From NCBI RefSeq assembly GCF_012277295.1, contig NZ_CP051156.1:1431539-1495538 (forward strand): 64,000 nucleotides of DNA. Reading direction: 5' to 3'. The position numbers were made by a program, and so were the translations under genes. Of this stretch, positions 19,398 to 28,955 are shown piece after piece. The stretch is from Wolbachia endosymbiont of Ctenocephalides felis wCfeT. GTDB lineage: Bacteria; Pseudomonadota; Alphaproteobacteria; Rickettsiales; Anaplasmataceae. The notes beneath the pieces were generated by a model, which worked only from the letters and a program-made list of their open reading frames with translations, was not told the DNA's origin and ran no database searches. Every line of letters starts with the position of its first letter. The stretch's first letter is position 1.

Positions 19398-19668
19398 ATC
19401 ATCTTGCAATGTTCGCACAGATGTAACTGGAATTACACCAAAAAGTGATCTCATTATTCCTATCGTATCAATCCTAAAATCAATGTCTAAAATTGAAATT
19501 TCTGCAGAAGAGGCAGAAAAAATCAAAAATGGCCAAGAAATTACATTAAATAACTTGCGTAATTTAAATAATTATGATATTTGTTATGTTATAGTGGGTG
19601 ATGTACCTGTTGCAATCTGTAGTTTTATTAATGGTTGCGTGAAACCTGTTCGTGTTTTTAATATTTAG
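19398..19668 (+). pseudogene. truB: 3' remnant of truB (tRNA pseudouridine-55 synthase)
   Basis: The frame reads DLIIPIVSILKSMSKIEIS, then AEEAEKIKNGQEITLNN and YVIVGDVPVAICSF to a normal stop. This is the C-terminal, RNA-binding part of TruB, and the position before rpsO and pnp is the usual truB-rpsO-pnp order. The catalytic N-terminal two thirds, with the essential aspartate, are absent; the sequence to the left is a palindromic repeat, IS5 and then miaB in the opposite direction. The open frame extends left into the IS, but no functional enzyme can result. The missing half should be elsewhere in the genome beside another IS5, or lost. Confidence 0.8.
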
Positions 19669-19681
19669 ATATGAGGTTTAG

Positions 19682-19954
19682 ATGTCGATAACATCCGAAA
19701 AGAAAAAGAGTTTGATTAATATATATGCAATTAAAGAAGGAGATACTGGGTCATCTTTTGTACAGTGTGCAATTTTAACCGAGAGAATTAGCAACTTAAC
19801 CGAACATTTTAAAATGCATAAGCATGACCATCACTCTAAGCGCGGTTTACTTATATTAATAGGTAGAAGACGCAAGCACTTAAATTATATAAAGAGAAAA
19901 TTTGGTAATGAGGCCTATCAGGAATTAATAGAGAAGTTAGGCATTAGAAAATAA
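19682..19954 (+). CDS. rpsO: 30S ribosomal protein S15
   Basis: 90 residues, standard S15 length. Motifs are [40 protein letters not shown] and a final [13 protein letters not shown]15 is a primary 16S rRNA binder in the platform of the small subunit. It sits 13 bases after the truB stub and 13 bases before pnp; its original promoter may have been upstream of truB, so expression could now depend on sequences in or near the IS5. Confidence 0.97.
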   Translation: MSITSEKKKSLINIYAIKEGDTGSSFVQCAILTERISNLTEHFKMHKHDHHSKRGLLILIGRRRKHLNYIKRKFGNEAYQELIEKLGIRK

Positions 19955-19967
19955 TCGAGGAATTAAT

Positions 19968-22220
19968 ATGTTTAAAATTATAAAAAAATCTATAGAATGG
20001 GGAGGTCGTGACTTATCCTTAGAAACAGGAAAAATAGCACGCCAAGCCCATGGTTCAGTAGTAGTAAGTTATGGTGAAACATCAGTTTTAGTTACTGTAG
20101 TACATAAGAAGAAAGAAGAAAGTGTTGATTTTTTACCTCTCAATGTGCAGTTTATTGCAAAAAGTTATGCTATGGGTAAGATCCCTGGTGGTTTCTTTAA
20201 AAGAGAAGGTAAGCCATCGGATAGAGAAACCTTAATTTCAAGAATAATAGATAGAAGTATAAGACCACTGTTTCCAGAGGGTTTTCATGATGAAATCAGT
20301 GTAATATGTAATTTATTAACTTACGATACAGTAAACTATCCTGAAGTTCCGGCATTGATCGGTACTGTTGCAGCTCTTGCAATTTCTGGTTTACCTTTCC
20401 ACTCTATTATAGCTGGAGTGATGGTTGGTTGTGATGAGAATAATAACTATATACTCAATCCTTCCGTTCAAGAGATAAAATCAAGCAGTTTGGATTTATT
20501 CTTATCTGGTGATGAAAATTCAATTTTAATGGTTGAATCGGAAGTAAAAGAGCTTTCTGAAGAGAGTGTTTTAAATTCAATGAAATTTGGTCATGAACAT
20601 CTTCAACCAGTTATTGAATTTATAAAAGAATTTGCTGACACAGTTGGCAATAAACCTGAAAATTTTATCCCTGTTGATGCATCAGACATAACAAAAGAAC
20701 TTGAGAAGTACAGTAAAGACTTTGAAAAAGCGTATTCACTAACAGTAAAGCAAGAACGCGTTCAAGCTTTAGAAGCAATTAGAGAGAATATAGTAAATGC
20801 TCTAGTAGAAGCAGGAAAAGACGAAAAGTTAATTGCATATGCAGTAAAAAACTTCGAAAGAGCTTTAGTACGTGAAATAATTAGAAAGAAAGGCGAAAGA
20901 ATAGATGGCCGTAAAAAAGATGAAATACGCCAGATAGAAGTGGAAGTTGATATTTTATCAAGAACCCATGGCTCAGCACTATTTACCAGAGGTAACACTC
21001 AGGCGCTGGTTGTTACTGCTCTTGGTACTACACAAGATGAACAAATTATAGATGACATTGAAGGAGATAGACGTGAGCACTTTATGTTGCACTATAATTT
21101 TCCTCCATTTGCAGTTGGAGAAGCTGCGGCTGCTCGTGCGCCAGGAAGAAGGGAAATTGGACACGGTAAACTAGCTTGGAAAGCAATTCATCCTGTTTTA
21201 CCTGACAAATCTGAGTTTCCTTACACTATAAGAGTTGTGTCTGAAATTATGGAATCAGATGGTTCTTCCTCTATGGCAACAGTTTGTGGAACATCTCTTG
21301 CTTTAATGGATACAGGTGTACCAATAAAAGCACCAGTTGCTGGAATTGCTATGGGCCTCATCAAAGATAAGGATGAGTATGTAATACTTTCTGATATCCT
21401 GGGTGATGAAGATTACCTTGGTGATATGGATTTTAAAGTAGCAGGTACTAGTGAAGGTGTTACAGCTCTGCAGATGGATATGAAGATTTCTGGTATAAAT
21501 TTTGAGATTGTTGAAAAATCCTTAGAACAAGCAAAAGCTGGAAGGTTGCACATTTTAGAGAAAATGAATGCAGTTATTTCAGAGCATAGCGATGATGTAA
21601 AAGAACATGCACCAAGAATGTTATCGTTTTACATAGATAAAGATAAAATCTCTGCAGCTATTGGTACTAAAGGGAAAAATATACGCAATGTATGCGAAAA
21701 AAGTAATGCAAAAATTGAAATAGCAGATGATGGTAAAGTTTCTGTTTTCGCTATGAGCAACACTGAGGCTGAAATTGCAAAAAATATGATGATTGAATCA
21801 ATTACAGAATTGGAACAAGGTGCTATAGTTGATGCTAAAGTTGTAAGAATAGAAAAGTCTATTGTAGAACTTGAGCTTCTTAATGGAAGAAAGGCAAAGA
21901 TGCACATAAGCGAAATAGCTAATGAGCACATAGACTCTATAGAAAGCATGTTAAAACTAGATGATACTTTTAAAGCACTAGTAATTGATTTTGAAAAAGG
22001 CAGATGCCCAAAATTGTCAAGGCGTAGAGTTAATCAGGAAACAGGAGAGTTTTTTGAAGGTGAGCTTTATAATGAGGAAAAAAGAGGCAATACGAATGAC
22101 AGAGAGAATCATAATGCATTTGGTAGGAAGCCTGGAGGAAAGCGGCCTTCTCGCCCTCGTTCAGACTTTAGTAATAGAAACAGGCAACCAAAGTTTGATC
22201 CGTCATCAGGTTTTTATTAA
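19968..22220 (+). CDS. pnp: polyribonucleotide nucleotidyltransferase (PNPase)
   Basis: 750 residues. Two RNase PH domains are visible: the N-terminal one with GSVVVSYGETSVLVTVV and FFKREGKPSDRETL, the catalytic one with MESDGSSSMATVCG and DILGDEDYLGDMDFKVAG. The KH domain follows (IGTKGKNIRNVCEKSNAKIE) and then S1 (GAIVDAKVVRIEKSIVELEL). A low-complexity tail rich in N, R and G ends the chain. PNPase is a trimeric phosphorolytic 3'-5' exoribonuclease in RNA decay. The ATG follows a GAGGAA site just after rpsO, as in many bacteria. Confidence 0.98.
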   Translation: MFKIIKKSIEWGGRDLSLETGKIARQAHGSVVVSYGETSVLVTVVHKKKEESVDFLPLNVQFIAKSYAMGKIPGGFFKREGKPSDRETLISRIIDRSIRPLFPEGFHDEISVICNLLTYDTVNYPEVPALIGTVAALAISGLPFHSIIAGVMVGCDENNNYILNPSVQEIKSSSLDLFLSGDENSILMVESEVKELSEESVLNSMKFGHEHLQPVIEFIKEFADTVGNKPENFIPVDASDITKELEKYSKDFEKAYSLTVKQERVQALEAIRENIVNALVEAGKDEKLIAYAVKNFERALVREIIRKKGERIDGRKKDEIRQIEVEVDILSRTHGSALFTRGNTQALVVTALGTTQDEQIIDDIEGDRREHFMLHYNFPPFAVGEAAAARAPGRREIGHGKLAWKAIHPVLPDKSEFPYTIRVVSEIMESDGSSSMATVCGTSLALMDTGVPIKAPVAGIAMGLIKDKDEYVILSDILGDEDYLGDMDFKVAGTSEGVTALQMDMKISGINFEIVEKSLEQAKAGRLHILEKMNAVISEHSDDVKEHAPRMLSFYIDKDKISAAIGTKGKNIRNVCEKSNAKIEIADDGKVSVFAMSNTEAEIAKNMMIESITELEQGAIVDAKVVRIEKSIVELELLNGRKAKMHISEIANEHIDSIESMLKLDDTFKALVIDFEKGRCPKLSRRRVNQETGEFFEGELYNEEKRGNTNDRENHNAFGRKPGGKRPSRPRSDFSNRNRQPKFDPSSGFY

Positions 22221-22314
22221 AGCTTGTATAGAAATGACAATATATAAGAATTATTTTCTTGCTGGAATTTAGCAGGAAGATTAAGATCATGTTTTAGGTA
22301 TTCTTGAACTACAT

Positions 22315-23481
22315 ATGTCATGTGTAATATCAATCGCTTCGGATCATGCCGGTTGTGAATTGAAATTATGGATAAAATCTTATCTGGAAGATTTGGGTTA
22401 TGCAGTTACGGATCATGGTTGCACTTCTGAGCAAAAGTCTGTGGATTATCCAGATTATGCAATTAAAGTTACAAAGGATATAACAGATAAAAAAGCAAAT
22501 TATGGAGTATTAATTTGTGGCACGGGTTCTGGCATGAGCATTGCAGCAAATCGCTTTGAGGGAATTAGAGCTGTTTTATGTAATAGTACCAAAGTTGCAA
22601 AGCTAGCTCGAGAACATAATGATGCTAATGTATTGTGCCTTGGAGCAAGATTTACTAACAATAAGCTGGCAAAAGAGATAGTGAAACAATTTTTAGAGAC
22701 AGAATTTTCAAAAGAAAGCAGGCATGAAGAGCGCATCAAAAAGCTCGATGAAATCAATCATTTAGATGAGAAAAAAAAAACTTACAATGAAGGTGAAGTA
22801 TCAAAGTTTGCCAAAATGGCTGATGAGTGGTGGAATGAGAATGGTAAATTTAAACCACTACACATGATAAACCCTGTCAGGGCATCTTACATTATTGAAA
22901 AAATAAAAGAACTAAAAGATTGTGATCTAAAGGGGCTATCGTTACTTGATATTGGTTGTGGTGGTGGTATTTTATCAGAATCAATGGCCAGAGTTGGTAT
23001 GAATGTTGTGGGAATAGATGTATGTGAAGAAAGTATAAAAGTAGCACGATCACATGCGGAAAAAGTGGGGTTGAACATAAAGTATCAGAACACCTGCGTT
23101 GAAAATCATGATGAAAAATACGATATTGTTTTGCTTATGGAAGTAGTTGAGCATGTAGATAATTTGGAGCTTTTCATTAAAAGAGTGGTAGAATTACTAA
23201 AGCCAGGGGGAATAATTTTTATATCTACAATAAACAGGACTATAAAATCCTTTTTACTTGCAATAATTGGAGCAGAATATGTATTAAACTGGTTGCCAAA
23301 AGGGACACATACCTGGAATAAATTTTTAAAACCAGCAAAGATTGCAGGTTATTTGAGAGACCATAATATTACATTGTATAATATGGCTGGCATGGAATAC
23401 AGCGTAATGAAGCGTGAGTGGGAATTAACCAAAGACGTTGATGTTAATTATGTACTCTGTGGAAAGAGGAGTGTTATATAA
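22315..23481 (+). CDS. RpiB-UbiG fusion: ribose-5-phosphate isomerase B and ubiquinone O-methyltransferase
   Basis: 388 residues in one open frame. Residues 1 to about 147 are RpiB: SDHAGCELK at the start, ICGTGSGMSIAANR around the active-site cysteine, and NVLCLGARF. Residues about 158-388 are UbiG: FAKMADEWWNENGKFKPLH, the SAM motif LLDIGCGGGILSES, then VEHVDNLELF and WNKFLKPAKIAGYL. The two enzymes belong to the pentose-phosphate and ubiquinone pathways and have no shared substrate. The junction is codons HLDEKKKTYNEG over a run of ten A (22771-22780). One A more or less would separate the two, so this is either a real fusion or the product of a homopolymer change. Confidence 0.9.
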   Translation: MSCVISIASDHAGCELKLWIKSYLEDLGYAVTDHGCTSEQKSVDYPDYAIKVTKDITDKKANYGVLICGTGSGMSIAANRFEGIRAVLCNSTKVAKLAREHNDANVLCLGARFTNNKLAKEIVKQFLETEFSKESRHEERIKKLDEINHLDEKKKTYNEGEVSKFAKMADEWWNENGKFKPLHMINPVRASYIIEKIKELKDCDLKGLSLLDIGCGGGILSESMARVGMNVVGIDVCEESIKVARSHAEKVGLNIKYQNTCVENHDEKYDIVLLMEVVEHVDNLELFIKRVVELLKPGGIIFISTINRTIKSFLLAIIGAEYVLNWLPKGTHTWNKFLKPAKIAGYLRDHNITLYNMAGMEYSVMKREWELTKDVDVNYVLCGKRSVI

Positions 23482-23488
23482 ATCATAC

Positions 23489-24949
23489 GTATCCATTCAG
23501 CTGGGCGGTAAAATAAAGAGTAGACAAGGAATGCTAAAAAGGTAAACTAGAGTGGCTGTGAGGTAATATGGTTGATCTTTTAGAATTTTGCGAAAGTTTA
23601 AGCAGACTATAGAAAAGTTAGAAACAAAAATAGAAGAGCTTAAAGCAGAAAATAAAGCGCTAAGGATCGAAAACGCTGAGTTAAAAGAAAGGCTTGGCTT
23701 AAATTCAAAAAATTCATCTATACCAAGCTCCAAAGAATTATATAAGATGAGGGAAAATAAGCCAAAAAGTGACAGGAAAGTAGGAGCACAGGTTGGACAT
23801 AAAGGCAGTTACCGCCCTAAAATGGAGGCAGATGAGATGGTAAAAATAGAACTGCCCAATACGTGTGAGTGCGGAGGAGAAATTGCGGTATCAAAAGATC
23901 CGTATACTCATCAAAAGGTCGATTTGCCGGAAATCAAGCCGTATGTAGTTGAATATTAACTAGAGCATGGACGTTGCAAAAGATGTGGAAAAAGAAAAAG
24001 TAGCAAGCTACAAGAAGGAGTAACTGCGGACACATTTGGTCCAAGAGTTAAGTCAGTAATTACAGCATTAAGTGGATTTTACAAGAATTCGAAAAAAGAA
24101 GTGGCAAATATTATAAAGGACATTTTCAACCTGGATATCAGCGTCGGTAGTGTATCAAATAGCGAGGCTAGAGTGGCAGAAAAATGCCAAGAAGCATATG
24201 AGCAAATTGAGGAAGAGGTAAGCAAGAGCAAAATTTTACATATCGATGAAACTAGCCATTACAACAAAGGTAAACAGGGCTGGTGCTGGATGTTTGCGAG
24301 CAAAATAGGAAGTGTGATCAAATTGACAGAGTCAAGAGGGATGAAAGTCCTGGAAAATAGTAAATTTGGAAAGAATAACAACCTAGTAGTGACCGACAGA
24401 TATGCAGCTTACAACTACTTTTCCAGCAAGAAAAGGCAGGTCTGTTGGGCACATTTAGCAAGAGATTTTGAAAGGTTGTCTCATAGTTGGAATAGCGAAG
24501 TGAAAGTTTTGGGGTATTATTTAAGGAATGTTGCTACTGAATTATTTGCATTGAAAAAAGCTCTGTTAAAGGATGAAATAGACACATTAAGGTTCATAAG
24601 AAGAGCAAGAAAATTACGCAAGCGAACGAGATATTACTTAAAGAATATATCAAATTTACCCGAGGCAATTGGAGCGTCTCGAGTAGCAAAAAATATCATG
24701 AAATCGGATCTGATGATGTGGAAATTTTTGGACGATCCAGAAAATATTCCACTGACAAACAACTATGCTGAGCGACAGATTCGGCATTACGTTGTTTACC
24801 GAAAAGTTTCATATTTTACACAATCGAAACGGGGAAATATGTTTCTTGAGAGGATAATTTCATTGTACTTGACTTGGAGGCAAAAGAAGTTAAATCCTTT
24901 TCAAAACCTACTGGCTATTGCTTCTTAAGCCATACACCTGAATGGATAC
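23489..24949 (+). mobile_element. IS66-family element, copy A (1461 bp, defective)
   Basis: Terminal inverted repeats GTATCCATTCAG at both ends. The flanks (left ...AATCATAC, right GTGTTTTAG...) show no target duplication. The right flank begins GTGTTTTAGGCCAATC and leads to AAAAGGGTGTCAT, which resembles 42030-42072 beside a palindromic repeat. Only one gene is present; the accessory IS66 genes tnpA and tnpB are absent, as in all copies here. Confidence 0.93.
23588..24928 (+). pseudogene. IS66 transposase (TnpC), nonsense mutant
   Basis: Same 446-codon gene as in copies B and C, but the CAA codon after VVEY is TAA (23957-23959), splitting it after 124 residues. The downstream part resumes with QLEHGRCKRC in frame, and an internal ATG at 24101 could give only the C-terminal 275 residues. 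The rest is nearly identical to the intact copies, so the mutation is recent. It might still be moved by transposase from another copy. Confidence 0.93.
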
Positions 24950-25000
24950 GTGTTTTAGGCCAATCGTCCACAAAAGGGTGTCATCCCTGTAATGATAACT

Positions 25001-26851
25001 TTATTTCGGTAAATCTTGGTTGGCTATATCATAACCTTTATTAGTAGCTTTTTCATAATTCAAGTGCTTAAGAATTACTTCTGCCAAGCTTTTATTAATT
25101 CCAGGTACATTTTGGATTTCAGATAAAGAAGCTTTACTGATATTTTCTACTGAGCCAAAGTAAGACATTAATGCCTTTTTTCTCCTGTTACCAACGCCAG
25201 GTATTTTGCTCAAATGTGATACAATAAACTGTTTATCACGTTTTTTCCTGTGTGTAGTAATTGCAAAACGGTGGGCTTCATTGCGCAGTGATTGTAAATA
25301 AAGCATGAGCTTGCTGTCATTTGCTAGACTGAATTCTTCCCTGCCCAGCGTATAAAATCTTTCGTTTCCTGCATTGCGGTCAGGGCCTTTTGCCATGCAA
25401 GCAAAAGGAATGTGAATACCTAATATATCCAGAACATTTTGCACTATGGAAACATGCCCTGGTCCACCGTCAATTAGCAAAAAGTCAGGTATTAAATTTT
25501 TCATATTGCCAGAAAAACGTCTAGTCAATACCTCTCTCATCATTCTATAGTCGTCACCTGAAATTTCCTCTTTAATGGTAAATTTTTTGTACTCACTTTT
25601 TAAAAAACCTTCCCTACCTGCAACAACCATGACACCAATCTGCTGATTTCCAGAGATATGGCTGTTATCATAAATCTCGATGCGCTTTGGAATATCTGGC
25701 AATGAAAAAACTTTACTTAGCTCTTCAAGTTTTTCTAGATTGTTTCTATAATCTGTCAATTTCTGTTCTAAACTATGTTGAGAGTTGTTATAAATAAACT
25801 CTAGCAACTTACGTTCTTCATTATTTTGTGCATGCAGAACTCTTATTGATTTTTTAGCAACTGCGCATAATGCTTGACCTATAGTCTCCGTATCCTGAGT
25901 GGAATCAGGAACATAGATTTGAGTGGGCGGTACATTAACTGAATTATAGAAATTGATCAAAAATGTAGATAAAATTTCTTCATCTAGGTGATCACTACAA
26001 TTCTCAATAAAGTGAGGTACAGCTCCATAATTGCAGTTATTTCTAAATGACAGCACATTAATACATGCCAAATCTGCTTCGCGTGCAATGCTAAAAAAGT
26101 CTGCATCTTTCTCAAAAGAAAAATCAGTAGTCTGCATCTGAATTTGCTGCAGAAATTTTAGTCGATCGCGATAAACAGCAGCAAGTTCGTAGTTCATTTC
26201 ATTGCTGCATTTTTCCATTGATGAAAGTAGTTGCTTTTGCACTTCTTTATTTTTTCCAAGCAGTGTGTCCTGTGCTTGTTTCACTGATTGACGATAATCA
26301 TCTTTTGCGATTTTATTTACACATGGTGCTGAACAGCGCTTGATTTGATATTCAATACATGGTCTTTTTGTTGAAGAAAAATATTGATCTGAACAAACCC
26401 TCAAGAGAAAAGCTCTTTGTAATGATAGGATAGTGTTTTTAACAGCAGCAGCAGATGGGAAAGGGCCGTAGTAAAAAAATTCATCCTTTTTAAATTTACC
26501 TCTATATTTTGCTATTCTTGGGTATTCATGCTTGGAAATTGTTATATAAGGATAGGATTTTCCATCAGTAAGCACAATATTATAAGGAGGTTTCAGTGAC
26601 TTTATTAACTGTGCTTCAAGGAGTAATGCTTCGATTTCATTCTTAGTAATAAAAGTTTCAACCTTTACCACTTGTGAAATCATTACTTTGATTCGCTCAG
26701 AAAGGCTTTCAAACTGAAGGTAATCGGATAACCTTGATTTTAAATTCTTTGCTTTACCAATGTATAAAATTTTATTCTTATCTCCTATCATCTTATACAC
26801 GCCACAAGACTCTGGAGATGATTTTATTTGTTCTCTATATTGCTTGAGCAT
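25001..26851 (-). CDS. uvrC: UvrABC system protein C
   Basis: 616 residues, full length. N-terminal GIY-YIG nuclease with GVYKMIGDKNKILYIGKAKN (3' incision). A cysteine-bearing middle follows (CIEYQIKRCSAPC) and then the UVR motif (MNYELAAVYRDRLKFLQQI) that contacts UvrB. The C-terminal RNase H-like nuclease has IEIYDNSHISG and FLLIDGGPGHV (5' incision). A tandem helix-hairpin-helix closes the chain (IPGVGNRRKKALMSYF, VPGINKSLAEVIL). UvrC makes both cuts in nucleotide excision repair. Its start overlaps the end of glyS by 17 bases, so the two are co-transcribed. Confidence 0.98.
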   Translation of the reverse strand: MLKQYREQIKSSPESCGVYKMIGDKNKILYIGKAKNLKSRLSDYLQFESLSERIKVMISQVVKVETFITKNEIEALLLEAQLIKSLKPPYNIVLTDGKSYPYITISKHEYPRIAKYRGKFKKDEFFYYGPFPSAAAVKNTILSLQRAFLLRVCSDQYFSSTKRPCIEYQIKRCSAPCVNKIAKDDYRQSVKQAQDTLLGKNKEVQKQLLSSMEKCSNEMNYELAAVYRDRLKFLQQIQMQTTDFSFEKDADFFSIAREADLACINVLSFRNNCNYGAVPHFIENCSDHLDEEILSTFLINFYNSVNVPPTQIYVPDSTQDTETIGQALCAVAKKSIRVLHAQNNEERKLLEFIYNNSQHSLEQKLTDYRNNLEKLEELSKVFSLPDIPKRIEIYDNSHISGNQQIGVMVVAGREGFLKSEYKKFTIKEEISGDDYRMMREVLTRRFSGNMKNLIPDFLLIDGGPGHVSIVQNVLDILGIHIPFACMAKGPDRNAGNERFYTLGREEFSLANDSKLMLYLQSLRNEAHRFAITTHRKKRDKQFIVSHLSKIPGVGNRRKKALMSYFGSVENISKASLSEIQNVPGINKSLAEVILKHLNYEKATNKGYDIANQDLPK

Positions 26852-28952
26852 TGATGCATTGCTTAACCTGTATGAGACTGAAATCTGCCACTAAGTGAAA
26901 GATAGAAACTACATTGGCAAGCAAAGATAGTCTATTTCTTCTCAATTCACTAGAATCACAATTGATTTTTACATTGTCCATAAATTGATTAATAAATGGA
27001 GCAAAACCAGTAAGCTCATCAAGTGCTGCATTAAAGTGGTTATTTTTTATTGCCTGCTTTATGCTTTCATGAGCAGTAACTACATAATTTGATAATTTTG
27101 TTTCTTCATTCTCAATTAAGAATCTTTTACTATAGGATGCATTGTATGTAGTATTATCATTTTTTTCTGCTTTGCTAACTATATTACTAACTCTCTTATA
27201 AACACTTATAATTTGTTCACCTTCTGATGTGTTAAGGTAGCCATCTAGTATTTCAGTTTGCTTTTCTGCTATTAATAGATCGCTAATGTCAACTCTATAT
27301 AGTATTGAATCTACAACATCTTGCCTTATATTTCTATTTTTCAAAATAACCTTAAATCTTTCTAAGCAAAACTTAAGAACTAATTCTGCAATTTGTTTTC
27401 TAGCCGGCTTATTGGACTGATCTACATCCTTAGCAAAGGCAAGTCTTGGATATAAAGATACTGACTTATCTATCAGCAGCTTAATTTGAATATGCAAGTT
27501 ATTTTCTAGTATTGCTCTAATAATACCAATTGCCATTCTCCTTAAACCAAACTGATCATATGAACCAGAGATTTTTTCGCCTGCTGCAATTAAACCAACA
27601 AGGCTATCCACTTTATCAGCAATTGATATAGCTATTACTTCTGGTGATTTAGGACATTCTTGATCAGGCCCTATTGGTTTATAATGCTCAATTATAGCTT
27701 CCACCACTTCCTTATCTTCTTGAAAATGAGTAGCATAATATCCACCTATCACTCCTTGCAGTTCTGGAAACTCTCTGACTATCGATGTTGCAAGATCTGC
27801 TTTTGCTAAATGTGCAGCTCGCTCAACCTTAATCAATGATGCGTTTGGAATACATATTGCTATGTACTTCGATAAAGCGGTAATGCGCTTAACCTTTTCT
27901 CCAACACTGCCAAGTGAAGCATGAAACAATATAGAATTTAACTTTTTAACGTAATAATCTAAGTTTTCTTTTTTATCTTGAGATATTAAGAATTGCGCAT
28001 CAGCAAGACGCGCTTCCAATATTCTTTCATGCCCTCTAATAACTTGATCATTATTAACATTCACCACAGTTACAAAGTGAGAAATTTCTTTTCCATTGCT
28101 CAGAGCAAGATACTTTTGCTGTGTATTAATTATGCTAAGTATTACTTCTTTTGGCAGCCCGTAAGATTTTTCCTGATTCACCTTTCCAAACAGTACAATT
28201 GGCCACTCTATTAGCCCAGTTAATTCATTAAGTAAGTAATCATTTCTTTCAAGCTGTACATTGTGCTCTTTTGTAAACTTGTTAATCTGATCTAATATGA
28301 ATTGCTTTCTTTTATCTCCATGAAGAATGACATTATTTTTTTCTAATAGCTCAAAATAATCTTTAGGTGTATTAACAGTTAACGGCTCACTATTTGAGAG
28401 AAATCGGTGACTATATGTAACATTAGATGCTGTCACTCCTGCGAAAGATACAGGTATTATCTCATCATTTAAAATGCATAAAATGCTTTTGATTGGCCTA
28501 ATCCATCTCTCCTTTCCTGTGCTCCATCTCATATTCTTTGGCCAAGAAAAATTCTTTAACATTTCTTCTAATTGATTTTTTAGAAACTCTTGGATGTTAA
28601 ATGAACGGTTTTCCCTTTTAACAAAATAAAAATCTTCATTATTTACTTTGCGGACTAGTAAATCTTTCTCAGTTTTTTTATTCTTTCTTAAGAAGCCCTC
28701 GATTGCACTTTTTGGTGCATTAACATTTGGCCCTTTAATTTCACTATTAGAGTCTTTAAGTTCTATAGCATTTATGTTATCAACAAAAAGGGCAATACGG
28801 CGTGCTGTGATAAAAACATCTATAGAGGTATACTTTACATTATTTTTATTAAAGATGTTAGCGATATAATTCTTAATCTGTGCTGCAGCCGAATTCTGCA
28901 TTCTTGATGGTATTTCCTCTGAAAGACATTCAAATAATAACTGTGCTGACAT
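26835..28952 (-). CDS. glyS: glycine-tRNA ligase beta subunit
   Basis: 705 residues, standard for GlyS. The opening LLFECLSEEIPSRM is the conserved start of the beta subunit. Further family segments are MRWSTGKERWIRPI, the HD-like region HLAKADLATSIVREFPELQG and GGYYATH, and DKVDSLVGLIAAGEK. The C-terminal anticodon-binding domain contains YNASYSKRFL. The beta chain binds tRNA-Gly and works with the catalytic alpha chain GlyQ, coded directly upstream with a 3-base gap. The order glyQ-glyS-uvrC on the minus strand looks like one transcript. Confidence 0.97.
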   Translation of the reverse strand: MSAQLLFECLSEEIPSRMQNSAAAQIKNYIANIFNKNNVKYTSIDVFITARRIALFVDNINAIELKDSNSEIKGPNVNAPKSAIEGFLRKNKKTEKDLLVRKVNNEDFYFVKRENRSFNIQEFLKNQLEEMLKNFSWPKNMRWSTGKERWIRPIKSILCILNDEIIPVSFAGVTASNVTYSHRFLSNSEPLTVNTPKDYFELLEKNNVILHGDKRKQFILDQINKFTKEHNVQLERNDYLLNELTGLIEWPIVLFGKVNQEKSYGLPKEVILSIINTQQKYLALSNGKEISHFVTVVNVNNDQVIRGHERILEARLADAQFLISQDKKENLDYYVKKLNSILFHASLGSVGEKVKRITALSKYIAICIPNASLIKVERAAHLAKADLATSIVREFPELQGVIGGYYATHFQEDKEVVEAIIEHYKPIGPDQECPKSPEVIAISIADKVDSLVGLIAAGEKISGSYDQFGLRRMAIGIIRAILENNLHIQIKLLIDKSVSLYPRLAFAKDVDQSNKPARKQIAELVLKFCLERFKVILKNRNIRQDVVDSILYRVDISDLLIAEKQTEILDGYLNTSEGEQIISVYKRVSNIVSKAEKNDNTTYNASYSKRFLIENEETKLSNYVVTAHESIKQAIKNNHFNAALDELTGFAPFINQFMDNVKINCDSSELRRNRLSLLANVVSIFHLVADFSLIQVKQCINAQAI

Positions 28953-28955
28953 ATG

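Noticed and set aside
20762..21949. Minus-strand frames within pnp
   Set aside because: Antisense shadows of a clearly coding gene.
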